A DNA stretch of 64,000 nucleotides from Dehalococcoidia bacterium UBA1328. GTDB taxonomy: Bacteria; Chloroflexota; Dehalococcoidia; Lucifugimonadales; Lucifugimonadaceae. The position numbers and the translations under genes were made by a program. Numbering within the stretch: position 1 is the first letter of the stretch; every line of letters begins with the position of its first letter. Under the pieces are notes generated by a model. It ran no database searches, had not been told where the DNA came from, and was given only the letters and a program-made list of their open reading frames with translations. Below, one piece after another: positions 8,905 through 17,539 of this stretch. The stretch is taken from NCBI GenBank assembly GCA_002306815.1, contig DBTA01000036.1, positions 1-64,000 of the forward strand. The letters run 5' to 3'.

Positions 8905-9552
8905 GTGACACAGGCCGTAGCAATAGACCATCACGAACCGATAGAAAACACTTCTACCGGTTTGAACAGCAGGAAGCTCATGATGTGGGCGTTCTTGGGT
9001 TCTGACGTGATGTTCTTCGGAGCATTCATCGCAACCTACCTCGTTTACCGTGGCAAGAGTCTTGTGGGTCCATACCCATCCGAAATTCTTGACATACCAC
9101 TGACGACTCTCTCAACGTTCGTTCTTCTGATGAGTTCACTTGCAATGGTTCTCGCTCTTCACTATGTGAAAGATGGTGAACGAAACAAGGGAACGTTGTG
9201 GATCCTCGCGGTTGTCGTTCTTGGTGCAATATTTATGGGGTTCCAGTTCTACGAATTCCGTGAGTTCGGTCACCTTGGTCTCACTCCTCGAACGAACATT
9301 TTTGGAACCACGTTCTTCATCCTCACCGGTATCCACGGTGCCCACGTAACCATCGGAATTATCTGGATGGGGTTCATGGCGTACAGCTCTCACAAGGGAG
9401 CTCTGCGACCTGACAACGCTCTTGATCTGGAAATTGCAGGGCTTTACTGGCACTTTGTCGATATCGTTTGGATTGTCATCTTTACGGTCATCTACCTGAT
9501 ATCGGCAAATGATGGTCCGCCTCCTGGCATGGAATCAATGATCACTCACTGA
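8905..9552 (+). CDS. coxC: Cytochrome c oxidase subunit III
   Basis: Integral membrane subunit of the aa3/caa3 oxidase. At 215 residues with about five helices, it has the bacterial short form. Recognisable segments are MMWAFLGSDVMFFGAFIATY near the N-terminus, FFILTGIHGAHVTIGIIWMGF in the middle, and a C-terminal YWHFVDIVWIVIFTVIYL. The start is GTG at 8905, preceded by AAGGAAAA. It lies 48 bases after coxA and 30 bases before coxD, so the genes are probably co-transcribed. Confidence 0.96.
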   Translation: MTQAVAIDHHEPIENTSTGLNSRKLMMWAFLGSDVMFFGAFIATYLVYRGKSLVGPYPSEILDIPLTTLSTFVLLMSSLAMVLALHYVKDGERNKGTLWILAVVVLGAIFMGFQFYEFREFGHLGLTPRTNIFGTTFFILTGIHGAHVTIGIIWMGFMAYSSHKGALRPDNALDLEIAGLYWHFVDIVWIVIFTVIYLISANDGPPPGMESMITH

Positions 9553-9582
9553 TAGCCAAGGAAACATATACAGGAGCAAACA

Positions 9583-10026
9583 ATGGCCAATCTTTGGCAG
9601 AAACTTACCCACCACAAAGGCAACGGCTGGTGGAACCTTCCACACACAGCTAGCAACGAGCTGAATCCTCCTCACGAGGGTCCGGTCGGTGGCGCGTGGC
9701 TTGGTAACTGGTGGCGATTCTGGACTCACGGTGGAGTATCGCACGCTGGCCCAAAGTTCTACTGGTTGGTCGGATTCATACTAGCTGTGATTACGGCCCT
9801 CGAAGTTTGGGCGTTTGCTCTTGAAGGGCTCGGTGCTTGGTATATCCCTATCCTGCTGATCCTCGCAGTCGCTAAGTTCATAGGTGTTGTCGCATACTTC
9901 ATGCACCTTCGCTTCGATAAACCAATGTTCACTTGGTTCTTCGCATCATCAATGGTTGTTGGAGTACTGATTTTCGTGGCCCTCATGTTTCTCATGGAAA
10001 ATGCTCATACGCCAGTCCTGTTTTAG
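9583..10026 (+). CDS. coxD: Cytochrome c oxidase subunit IV (prokaryotic COX4 type)
   Basis: A 147-residue protein with a hydrophilic N-terminal half rich in Trp and Gly and three membrane helices from about residue 60 on. The helix segment AKFIGVVAYFMHLRFDKPMFTW is typical of the small subunit IV of caa3/quinol oxidases (CyoD-like). AGGAG lies seven bases before the ATG at 9583. Its place straight after coxC and before ctaG supports the assignment. Confidence 0.88.
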   Translation: MANLWQKLTHHKGNGWWNLPHTASNELNPPHEGPVGGAWLGNWWRFWTHGGVSHAGPKFYWLVGFILAVITALEVWAFALEGLGAWYIPILLILAVAKFIGVVAYFMHLRFDKPMFTWFFASSMVVGVLIFVALMFLMENAHTPVLF

Positions 10027-10160
10027 GCGATCAACCTTTTATCATCTAAGCTCAACGAAACGCAGCTCGTCACTTTTACCCGGGTCGATTCAGATTCGCC
10101 CCGTACAAATTCGGCTTTTCTCTAGACATGTAGAGAGCGCCACGGGAATCACGCGACGCC

Positions 10161-11057
10161 ATGGACGGCGGTTCTGAACCCGATCTAATCGATAGCTTCG
10201 GAGAATTCGTCTCCGCATGGGACTTCTCGTCCCCTCCAGCGATCATATTCCTGCTACTAGCCGGTGTATATGTAATTGGCTCTATCAGGCTGGCAATGCG
10301 GTCTGATACAGATAGCGACTACTGGTCCAAGGTGGCGGCAAGCCTGTTTGGCTTCGTTCTTCTCGCGATCTCGCTGGCAGGCCCCCTCGACTACTACTCC
10401 GGCGAATTGTTTGCCTCGCACATGGCTCAACACATCGTTATTGCCATGTTTTCCGCTCCGCTGCTGCTAATGGCACGTCCCATGCCAGCGTACATTTGGG
10501 CGTTGCCGCGACCCATTCGCATTGGCGCAGGGACTGCGCTGACAGGCTCCGGAGTTATCGTCCGTGCACTCAGAGCCCTTACCCGTCCCGTCGTTGCTCT
10601 CCCGCTATTCATAGGCACGCTATACGTATGGCACATCCCTGAGGCGTATAACAGCTCGCTCGAAAACGACTGGGTGCATTTGTTTATGCACTTCACAATG
10701 TTCACAACAGCCGTGTTGTTCTGGTGGCCGATCGTTGGTCCTCCACCGATTCGCACTCAATTGTCATATCCTCAACGAATTGTTTATCTGCTTCTAGCTG
10801 TAACCCCAACGGCACTGCTAGCCGCAATCATCACTCTCACGAACTCGGTACTTTACGAGTTCTACCTCGATCAGCCAGGTCACTTCTCGTGGTCCACCGG
10901 TGAAGATCAACGAGTCGGAGGTCTCTTCATGTGGATCCCTGGGAACTTCGTCTACCTCGCGACCATGACAGTGCTTTTCTTCAAATGGTTTGGAGAAGAA
11001 GAACGCAAATCGTCCAGACGAAACTCCAGATCACGCCCACCAGCACGCCGACAGTAG
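10161..11057 (+). CDS. ctaG: Cytochrome c oxidase assembly factor CtaG (caa3 type)
   Basis: Multi-helix membrane protein of the CtaG_2 group, needed to assemble the caa3 oxidase, probably at the copper-insertion step. The 298-residue chain has about seven helices. Conserved histidines sit in SHMAQHIVIAMFSAPLL, YVWHIPEAYNSS and WVHLFMHFTMF, the usual candidates for metal binding. The C-terminus is basic and cytoplasmic (EERKSSRRNSRSR). It ends the cox cluster, about 135 bases after coxD. Confidence 0.92.
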   Translation: MDGGSEPDLIDSFGEFVSAWDFSSPPAIIFLLLAGVYVIGSIRLAMRSDTDSDYWSKVAASLFGFVLLAISLAGPLDYYSGELFASHMAQHIVIAMFSAPLLLMARPMPAYIWALPRPIRIGAGTALTGSGVIVRALRALTRPVVALPLFIGTLYVWHIPEAYNSSLENDWVHLFMHFTMFTTAVLFWWPIVGPPPIRTQLSYPQRIVYLLLAVTPTALLAAIITLTNSVLYEFYLDQPGHFSWSTGEDQRVGGLFMWIPGNFVYLATMTVLFFKWFGEEERKSSRRNSRSRPPARRQ

Positions 11058-11334
11058 TCGCGTTATCCCACAGCCAACTCCACAAATATAGACGCTAGCT
11101 ACAGGCGCCACCATCCACAGGTGCCATACTGAGACTCTCGAAGGACGGTAGGAACACAATGACCAATTGTCCACGGCTCGATCTGGCACGACCGCACCAC
11201 AGATCCCTGTCTTCGCTATCGATGCGCTAAGGGTGACCCTGAAAAGCCGATAACAAAAACTCTAATGGTTAAACGAAAGAGCCCTAGTCTGATCTACAAA
11301 GTCTCTTTCTACTTGCGATCGAAGATAAAAACTT

Positions 11335-11826
11335 CTATGAAGCCCTTCGGCGGCGGCGAATTACAGCTCGACGAATGAAGTAGTCATTCTCCTGATCGAG
11401 CATCCTACGAAGAACGTCATCCGAAAGGTTCTTCAGGTAAATCACGCTTGCCCATGCCGTGCTGAGACCCGATTGTATCTCGTTCAGAGTCATCGCTTTG
11501 TTGGTGTTGGCGAGCAAGAGCTTGAATACAGCTTCTGTAATAGGTGTTCCGGGAAGAAGGAAGTCCAGCTCTTTAGAGCAAATGTTGGACATCACCTTCA
11601 TGTACTCAGCAGCAGAACCGAATCCACCGGCAGAGTCGCCATCATCCACGACAGCCTTACCGTTCTTGGAAAGCCGAGCGTAAACCGCAAACTCGAATGA
11701 CCGACCTGAGGCATCGAATGCCTTAGTATCGATCTGGTACTTCGGCTCTTGCTCAGGTTCCGGTTTCGCCTGAGCCTCTGGCTCGCTGATCTCGTTCTGC
11801 TCGGTTTGATCTGTCTGGTTAGTCAT
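11335..11826 (-). CDS. Conserved-looking hypothetical protein
   Basis: I do not recognise this 163-residue protein. The first 32 residues are acidic, Glu/Pro/Gln rich and probably disordered. A compact region follows (FEFAVYARLSKNGKAVVDD, then GFGSAAEYMKVMSNICSKEL). Residues about 90-150 look helical, with MTLNEIQSGLSTAWASVIYL hinting at a winged-helix-like fold, and the tail is arginine rich (RRAVIRRRRRAS). There is no signal peptide or membrane helix. It lies 59 bases downstream of moeA on the same strand and may share its transcript. The ATG at 11826 is the only good start. Confidence 0.75.
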   Translation of the reverse strand: MTNQTDQTEQNEISEPEAQAKPEPEQEPKYQIDTKAFDASGRSFEFAVYARLSKNGKAVVDDGDSAGGFGSAAEYMKVMSNICSKELDFLLPGTPITEAVFKLLLANTNKAMTLNEIQSGLSTAWASVIYLKNLSDDVLRRMLDQENDYFIRRAVIRRRRRAS

Positions 11827-11885
11827 CTAGTTTTCCGCCCGCGCTTTAGGCGTGAAACGGCACGTGAACGCACGGTAAAAAGTCT

Positions 11886-13208
11886 TTAGAAAATATCGTC
11901 TGCCCAATCAAGCAACTCGACTCTGGCAGTTTCGCCTACGTCAATCATACCAATGTCGTCGGGACAGATGGCTAACCCATTAGCCAGAGCCATGGAACTC
12001 AGTACTCCAGAGCTTTGATTACCAGTTGATCTGGCACGGTAACCGCCCTGTTCGTCTTTGTATACCTGAACTCGTGCGTAAACTCTTCTGCCATCGTGAT
12101 TCATGATTGGATCGTCCATCACGGCATCAACAGTCGGCTTTGCCGTTTCCGGCTTGCCCATCATGAGTCTCAAAGCAGAGCGACCAAACTGTTCGAACGC
12201 CACCATGGCGCTTACCGGATTGCCGGGAAGGCCCAAATGCGGCACTTTCGAGCCGTCTTCATCCTCTAACACTCCGAACGCCAATGGTTTCGCAGGTCGC
12301 ATTCGCACCGACCACAACGCGATTTCACCTCGTGATGAAAGAACATCTTTCACAACGTCGTAATCACCCTTAGAAACACCCGCAGAGGTAACCACGAGAT
12401 CTGAATTCATCGCCTCTTCTAGAGCGGCTTCAAGTGATTCAACTGTGTCACGGGCAATACCCATGATCTTCGGAACTCCACCGCAGCGAGAAACCATTGC
12501 CGCAATGCTGAACGCATTGGAGTTGTAAATCTTACCGGGCTGGTGCGCCTCACCGGGTTCAAGCAATTCATCGCCTGTAGAAACAATCGCGACAACAGGA
12601 CGCCGCACAACCGGAACCGTCGAGCGACCAAGCGATGCAATAACCCCTATTTCACCAGGCCTAAGCGATTGCCCTTTAGTGAGAACGGTTTCACCCAGTT
12701 CCACGTCTTCTCCTGCCTCACGAATGTTGTCGAGTGGCTGTGCTTCTAGATGAATTCCGATGGAGCTTGGTGAATCACTCGACTTCTGCCGTTCAAGTTC
12801 ATCTGTGTCCTCGAACGGCACTACTGAATCTGCACCAGGCGGAACAGGAGCCCCTGTCATGATTCGGACGGCAGTCCCAGGTGCCAATTCATGGTCTGGT
12901 AATGCCCCTGCCGCGACAACACCCGTTACAGGCAGTTCAACAGGGGTTGCTTTGCTTGCACCATTGGTGTCCGCTGCGAGAACCGCGTAACCATCCATTG
13001 CCGAGTTGGCCATTGGTGGAATGTTGAACGACGCGACCATGTCCTCAGCAAGAACCTGTCCTAGAGCCTCCACTAGAGGAACGTGTTCGACAGACAACAC
13101 ATCGAAGTATGAAAGAATTCGTTGGCGCGCCTCTTCAACGCTGAGCATCTCTGCGTCGTAATGGTGGCGATGCGGTCGATCGTGATGTGAGTGAGATTTC
13201 TTAGCCAA
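11886..13208 (-). CDS. moeA: Molybdopterin molybdenumtransferase MoeA
   Basis: MoeA inserts molybdate into adenylylated molybdopterin, the last step of Moco synthesis. The 440-residue chain has the N-terminal MoeA domains with MANSAMDGYAV and VRIMTGAPVPPGADSVVP, the central MoCF domain with VAIVSTGDELLEPG and TSAGVSKGDYDVVKD, MRPAKPLAFG and LGLPGNPVSAMV, and a C-terminal beta domain. Unusual is a His-rich leader (residues 5-16, six His in HSHHDRPHRHHY) before the conserved VEEARQRIL, which could bind metal or be an artefact of start choice. The next in-frame ATG is residue 21. Neighbours: pheT upstream, hypothetical gene downstream. Confidence 0.95.
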   Translation of the reverse strand: MAKKSHSHHDRPHRHHYDAEMLSVEEARQRILSYFDVLSVEHVPLVEALGQVLAEDMVASFNIPPMANSAMDGYAVLAADTNGASKATPVELPVTGVVAAGALPDHELAPGTAVRIMTGAPVPPGADSVVPFEDTDELERQKSSDSPSSIGIHLEAQPLDNIREAGEDVELGETVLTKGQSLRPGEIGVIASLGRSTVPVVRRPVVAIVSTGDELLEPGEAHQPGKIYNSNAFSIAAMVSRCGGVPKIMGIARDTVESLEAALEEAMNSDLVVTSAGVSKGDYDVVKDVLSSRGEIALWSVRMRPAKPLAFGVLEDEDGSKVPHLGLPGNPVSAMVAFEQFGRSALRLMMGKPETAKPTVDAVMDDPIMNHDGRRVYARVQVYKDEQGGYRARSTGNQSSGVLSSMALANGLAICPDDIGMIDVGETARVELLDWADDIF

Positions 13209-13245
13209 AAGTCTTCCAGTCGAGGATTACGAGTTTTAGAGCCGC

Positions 13246-15675
13246 TTATCCTCGGAGCTCTGCGCCCAACTCTTTCGACAGCTGTTTGAGGATTTGCTGT
13301 TCGATCTTGCCGACCTGATCAGCAGTTAGAGTTTTGTTGGGTGATTGGTAGACCATCCGAACTGCGACAGCCATCTTGCCGTCGGGAACGCCTTTGCCTT
13401 CGAAAATATCGAATACGGTTGCGGATGTGATGATCCTGTTGCGCTGCGCAATCTCGACGATCTGACCAGATGTCACACCAGTGTCGACGATCAGTGATAG
13501 ATCTCGGTGAGACGCAGGAAGTCGTACAAACTCTTTGAACTTGCCAGAATCTGCCGCCTGGGAATCCCCAATCACCTTCAAAATCGCTGCCAGATCGAGC
13601 TCGAACATGGCGACCTTTTCTACCTCGGCATCGAATTTCGCCAGCACACCACTCGCGACTTCGCCAACAACACCGATCACAGTATGGTTCGCCGAAGCTA
13701 CCTTGATAACCGCAGTTCGTCCCGGTTCGAATGTTGCGTCTTCGGCAATCTCGAACGTCGGTTCGATCCCCAAATCATCTAGCAGTAGTTCGACAGCACC
13801 CTTGGCATCGTAGAAATCTGATTCCGCCGTCGATGCGTCCCAGTGCAGCTCGTTTTTAGGCCCGGCGAAAGCACCAACTGCCATTTGTCGTTCTTCCGGC
13901 AATCCTTCACCGTAGTCTAGGAACACTCGACCTGTTTCGAAGATAGCGATCGGACCTCGCCACGTTCGAGAGTTTCGAGACACGGTGTTTAGCACCGCTT
14001 CTCGCAAGGTTCGACGCATGACGGCATGTTCAGCACTAATAGGGTTCTGCAACTTGATTCCGCAAGGTGTGTCTGCCGGAAGTTCAACACGAGCTTCACC
14101 ATCATCGGTAGTCGCGGAATACGAGATCGTTTCACGCATTCCCGCTTGAACGAGCGAGTCGATCACCTTGTTTCTTAACTCAAGAGCAGGTTGTGGTTGC
14201 CACTGGGGCGGACGTCCCGAGAGAGTCGTGGTCGGAATGTTGTCGTAACCAACAATTCGTGCAATTTCCTCGACCATGTCTTCCGGAATAGAAATATCTG
14301 GTCGCCAGTACGGAATGCTCACGTCCCATCCGTGATCGTCCGCAGCAAGTTTGAATCCAAGGTTTCCAAGAGTCGATTCAACAATTTCTGAATCGAAAGC
14401 AACGCCGAGCACACGCTTGATCACAGCGTTGTCGAGTCGAACCGTTTCCTGTTCGGCTCCTTTGCCCGGAAATACATCGATGATTCCTGAAGCGATCGTT
14501 CCGCCGGCGATCTCTTGAATCAACTTAGTCGCCCTTCTAAGACCAACCTCGCTTAGCCCAGGACGCAGGCTCTTTTCAAATCTGAGTGTCGCCTGGCTGT
14601 TGAGTTCAAGAGCGTGAGCAGTCCTTCGGTTGTTTACGCCCTCGAAAGTAGCTGACTCAAGGATCACGTCGGTTGTTGATTCCGAAATCTCTGAGTTTGT
14701 ACCGCCCATAACACCGGCCAACCCGATGCTTCTTTCGGGGTCAGCAATAACGAGCATTTCACTGTTCAGTTTCCGCTGGTTGTCGTCGAGCGTCACAAGC
14801 TGTTCGCCATCACTCGCTCGCCGCACGATGATTTTATGATCAACCACCTTGTCGCGATCGAAAGCATGAAGCGGTTGTCCGAGTTCAAACATCACGAAGT
14901 TTGTAATGTCGACAATGTTGTTTATGGGTCGCTCACCAAGAGCAACCAGACGGTCTTGCAGCCACTGCGGCGACGGGCCAATCTCCACACCCTGAATCAC
15001 GGTGGCTGTGTACCTGGAGCACAGGTCTGGTTCGGCAATCTCAACCGATGCTAGCGTGTTTACATCCGGACCTTTAGCTTCGTATTCAACATCCGGGTGC
15101 CGAAGCGCGTTCCCGGTTATCGCCGAAACATCCCGGGCTATGCCTACGACACCGAGACAGTCTGGTCGATTCGGAGTGAGTTCAATATCCAGGACTGACT
15201 CTCCGAGAACTTCACCAATCGGAGTTCCAACCTCGACAGTTTCGTCCAGAACAAGAATGCCATCGTGATCCTCGCCGATTCCCAACTCTCGTACTGAACA
15301 TACCATTCCCTCGGAAACCACACCGCGAATCTTCGAACGTTTCAGTTTCCGGGTCTTGCCTGGCTCATCGGAATAAGGATCCTGGAGTACCGCACCTATT
15401 GACGCATACACGATCTTTTGACCGTCAGCCACGTTAGGCGCGCCGCAAACAACCTCTGCAACGCCTGATCCATGATCGACCGTGACCAGTCTTAGCCGAT
15501 CGGCATCCGGATGCTGTGCGACTGCCTGCACATGGCCCACAACCACGTTATCGATCCAGCCAGTGCGCACAATCGCTTCGACCTCGTTCCCACCCATCGT
15601 TAATCGGTGGGCAAGGTCTTCGAGGCTCATATCGAAATCTATGTACTCTCTCAACCAGGAAATAGGGACCTTCAT
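13246..15675 (-). CDS. pheT: Phenylalanine-tRNA ligase beta subunit
   Basis: Large subunit of the alpha2-beta2 PheRS. At 809 residues it is full length. In order: N-terminal tRNA-binding (EMAP-like) domain at about 40-150 with VVGHVQAVAQHPDADRLRL and VVCGAPNV; the B3/B4 editing domain with ELTPNRPDCLGVVGIARDV and NIVDITNFVMFELGQPLHAFD; the B5 domain with WRPDISIPEDMVEEIARIVGYD; the synthetase-like core; and a C-terminal anticodon-binding FDX-ACB domain with FVRLPASHRDLSLIVD. It follows pheS with an 83-base gap on the same strand, so the two form an operon. Confidence 0.97.
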   Translation of the reverse strand: MKVPISWLREYIDFDMSLEDLAHRLTMGGNEVEAIVRTGWIDNVVVGHVQAVAQHPDADRLRLVTVDHGSGVAEVVCGAPNVADGQKIVYASIGAVLQDPYSDEPGKTRKLKRSKIRGVVSEGMVCSVRELGIGEDHDGILVLDETVEVGTPIGEVLGESVLDIELTPNRPDCLGVVGIARDVSAITGNALRHPDVEYEAKGPDVNTLASVEIAEPDLCSRYTATVIQGVEIGPSPQWLQDRLVALGERPINNIVDITNFVMFELGQPLHAFDRDKVVDHKIIVRRASDGEQLVTLDDNQRKLNSEMLVIADPERSIGLAGVMGGTNSEISESTTDVILESATFEGVNNRRTAHALELNSQATLRFEKSLRPGLSEVGLRRATKLIQEIAGGTIASGIIDVFPGKGAEQETVRLDNAVIKRVLGVAFDSEIVESTLGNLGFKLAADDHGWDVSIPYWRPDISIPEDMVEEIARIVGYDNIPTTTLSGRPPQWQPQPALELRNKVIDSLVQAGMRETISYSATTDDGEARVELPADTPCGIKLQNPISAEHAVMRRTLREAVLNTVSRNSRTWRGPIAIFETGRVFLDYGEGLPEERQMAVGAFAGPKNELHWDASTAESDFYDAKGAVELLLDDLGIEPTFEIAEDATFEPGRTAVIKVASANHTVIGVVGEVASGVLAKFDAEVEKVAMFELDLAAILKVIGDSQAADSGKFKEFVRLPASHRDLSLIVDTGVTSGQIVEIAQRNRIITSATVFDIFEGKGVPDGKMAVAVRMVYQSPNKTLTADQVGKIEQQILKQLSKELGAELRG

Positions 15676-15758
15676 GCGTTTAGCTCAGTTTTCTCGAATA
15701 TTCAGGTAGGACTAGATAAGACGGGTGTCGAACGGTGGGGACGGCGTATTCGCCGCTC

Positions 15759-16766
15759 CTAAAACTGAGTAAGGAACCGCAGATCGTTCGAGAAGAAATG
15801 ACGAATATCTGTGATCTCGTTCTTCAACATAGAAATTCGTTCTGGTCCCATTCCAAACGCGAAGCCGGTGTACTTCGTCGAGTCATACCCGGCGTTTTCT
15901 AGCACTCGTGGGTGAACCATTCCTGCCCCCATGATCTCGAGCCAATCACCCTTCCATTCAATAGACATATCCACACCAGGCTCAACAAACGGGAAGAAGT
16001 CGCAACGAAAGCGAACTTTCTGGTTGGGACCAAAAATCCTGCGAGCGAATTCGTAAAGAGTGCCCTTCAAGTCGGCGAAGGTTATTCCCTCGTCCACAGC
16101 CAAACCCTCGATCTGGTTGAACTGCCACTCATGAGTGGCATCAGTCGCCTCATAGCGATAGCACTTGCCGGGGACAACAACTCGAATCGGAGGATCGTTC
16201 GTTTCCATTACACGCGCTTGCACCGGCGATGTGTGAGTCCGAAGAAGAATATCGTCGTTCGTCTCTGAGTCGACCCAGAATGTGTCGAACATGTCCCGAG
16301 CCGGGTGTGTCTCTGGAATGTTGAGCATGTCGAAGTTGTAACGTTCTAGCTCAACCTCGGGACCTTCAACGGTTTGAAACCCCATTTCGTTAAACGTCTG
16401 GGTGATCTCTCGTATCATTTGCGTCGAAGGGTGTAATCCACCTGTCGCTGGTTTACGACCTGGCAGAGTTATGTCGATCGAACCAACCGGTGCTTGTGAG
16501 GACCTTGCCGCTTGCACGCGATCCTCAAACATATCCTCGAGTTCAGCTCGGACACGGTTCGCGGCCGCGCCAACAATTTTTCTGTCTTCGATCGCAAGTG
16601 AGCCAAGCCCCCGCAACAGTCCAGTCAGTCGACCTTTGCGCCCCATAAAGTCGACACGCCACGCCTCAAGTTGTTCGTTAGTCTCTGCGGCATTGAGCGC
16701 AGAAGTTGCGGCAAGCTTCAGTTCTTCAACTGAATCTACCGCCTTTGTGTCTTGAGAATTTGGCAA
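15759..16766 (-). CDS. pheS: Phenylalanine-tRNA ligase alpha subunit
   Basis: Catalytic subunit of PheRS, charging tRNA-Phe. The 335-residue protein has the N-terminal coiled-coil (about 8-85, with WRVDFMGRKGRLTGLL), then the class II core: GGLHPSTQMIREI, motif 2 around KCYRYEATDATHEWQFNQIEG, the FFPFVEPGVDMSI motif that lines the Phe pocket, and motif 3 GFAFGMGPERISML. It is the first gene of pheST. Its leader (16767-17050) contains two abutting hairpins (separate entry) that could regulate the operon. Confidence 0.97.
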   Translation of the reverse strand: MPNSQDTKAVDSVEELKLAATSALNAAETNEQLEAWRVDFMGRKGRLTGLLRGLGSLAIEDRKIVGAAANRVRAELEDMFEDRVQAARSSQAPVGSIDITLPGRKPATGGLHPSTQMIREITQTFNEMGFQTVEGPEVELERYNFDMLNIPETHPARDMFDTFWVDSETNDDILLRTHTSPVQARVMETNDPPIRVVVPGKCYRYEATDATHEWQFNQIEGLAVDEGITFADLKGTLYEFARRIFGPNQKVRFRCDFFPFVEPGVDMSIEWKGDWLEIMGAGMVHPRVLENAGYDSTKYTGFAFGMGPERISMLKNEITDIRHFFSNDLRFLTQF

Positions 16767-17244
16767 CTACGTAAACCTGACGTTTTTAACTAATGAATGG
16801 GATTGCCCTAGTCATCAGGCGCAAAACCCTTCGATCTCGACGAGAAATTATAGTGGATGTCTAGCGACAATCAGGCTCGGAAACGGCTCTCACGCCAATC
16901 TCAGGAGAAGTTGGGAAACAACGAGATTGAGCGAATATGGTGAAATTCACCAATTTTCGCTCTGAATCTTCTAACATTCTCATTTTGCCGTTAAACTAAC
17001 ATGTTTCCGAGTATTTATTACGATATTAGTAATATTCTCCACCTAGAGCGCTACGATTCCATCTTCGGTGCCTACTTAGGTTCACGGCGGTTACTGCCAT
17101 CGAACCCGATCTTGCCCGTCTGAACTAGCGACAAGTTCAAAAATGTGTAGTAGGGTCGACGCACGATCAGAGATCAGCCGCAGTTGCGCCCGATGCGCAC
17201 AACCCATGCGGTTCTAACAGTTATCCGAATATCGGGGGTTCAAG
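16767..17244. other. Divergent intergenic region pheS / zinc-ribbon gene
   Basis: About 480 bases without a convincing gene. Besides the two hairpins at 16896-16962, there is an inverted repeat TATTAC (17016-17021) / GTAATA (17029-17034) in AT-rich sequence, which may mark a promoter or operator for one of the two diverging genes. I see no tRNA, T-box or further small gene here. Confidence 0.5.
16896..16962 (-). promoter_or_regulatory. Two abutting hairpins in the pheST leader
   Basis: Two inverted repeats lie back to back about 130-200 bases upstream of pheS. The first is CAATCTC (16896-16902) with GAGATTG (16923-16929). The second is a long one: outer arms GAGCGAA (16929-16935) and TTCGCTC (16956-16962), inner arms TGGTGAA (16938-16944) and TTCACCA (16946-16952), separated by small internal loops. 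They share base 16929, so both may form or compete. There is no T-box consensus. The structure could be a leader RNA element or a protein operator. Confidence 0.45.
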
Positions 17245-17388
17245 ATGGAAGCCTACTGCATGAAGTGTAAGACCAAACGTGAGATGCAGAACCCAGAGCA
17301 GATCACTATGAAGAATGGTCGCCCCGCATCCCAGGGTACTTGCCCGGTTTGCAGCACTAAGATGTTCAAGATTGGTAAAGCCTCGTAA
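17245..17388 (+). CDS. Small zinc-ribbon protein (DUF5679-like)
   Basis: A 47-residue protein with two CxxC pairs, YCMKCKTKRE at the N-terminus (C5, C8) and TCPVCSTKMF near the C-terminus (C33, C36), ending KIGKAS. The arrangement and the central MKNGRPASQG match a small zinc-ribbon family (DUF5679) found in Chloroflexota and Actinomycetota; the function is unknown. The start is ATG at 17245 after a G-run (GGGGG) in the ribosome-binding position. It stands alone and is followed after 20 bases by a strong terminator, so it is probably a monocistronic, well expressed gene. Confidence 0.85.
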   Translation: MEAYCMKCKTKREMQNPEQITMKNGRPASQGTCPVCSTKMFKIGKAS

Positions 17389-17409
17389 GCTAGCCGTTAT
17401 TGAATAATT

Positions 17410-17438
17410 GACCCGTGCTCCGGCACGGGTCTTTTTTT
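17410..17438 (+). terminator. Intrinsic terminator after the zinc-ribbon gene
   Basis: Perfect nine-base-pair stem GACCCGTGC / GCACGGGTC (17410-17418 and 17423-17431) with tetraloop TCCG, followed at once by seven T (17432-17438). This is the cleanest rho-independent terminator in the window and separates the zinc-ribbon gene from the catabolic cluster. Confidence 0.92.
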
Positions 17439-17539
17439 GTCTAAAATTTGGCGAGAAGAAGCTCTCACTACCGACTGGTGGGGTAATCTGCGCTCGGAAT
17501 TTCTCGAAACAACAAACTCGATCTGGAGATAACCAGTTA

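Noticed and set aside
11159..11230. 23-codon frame MTNCPRLDLARPHHRS with a ribosome-binding-like AGGA upstream
   Set aside because: It looks superficially like a leader peptide, but no co-directional gene follows; the region lies between convergent genes.
16767..17244. T-box for pheST
   Set aside because: No AGGGTGGNACCGCG-type sequence on the minus strand in the leader; only simple hairpins.
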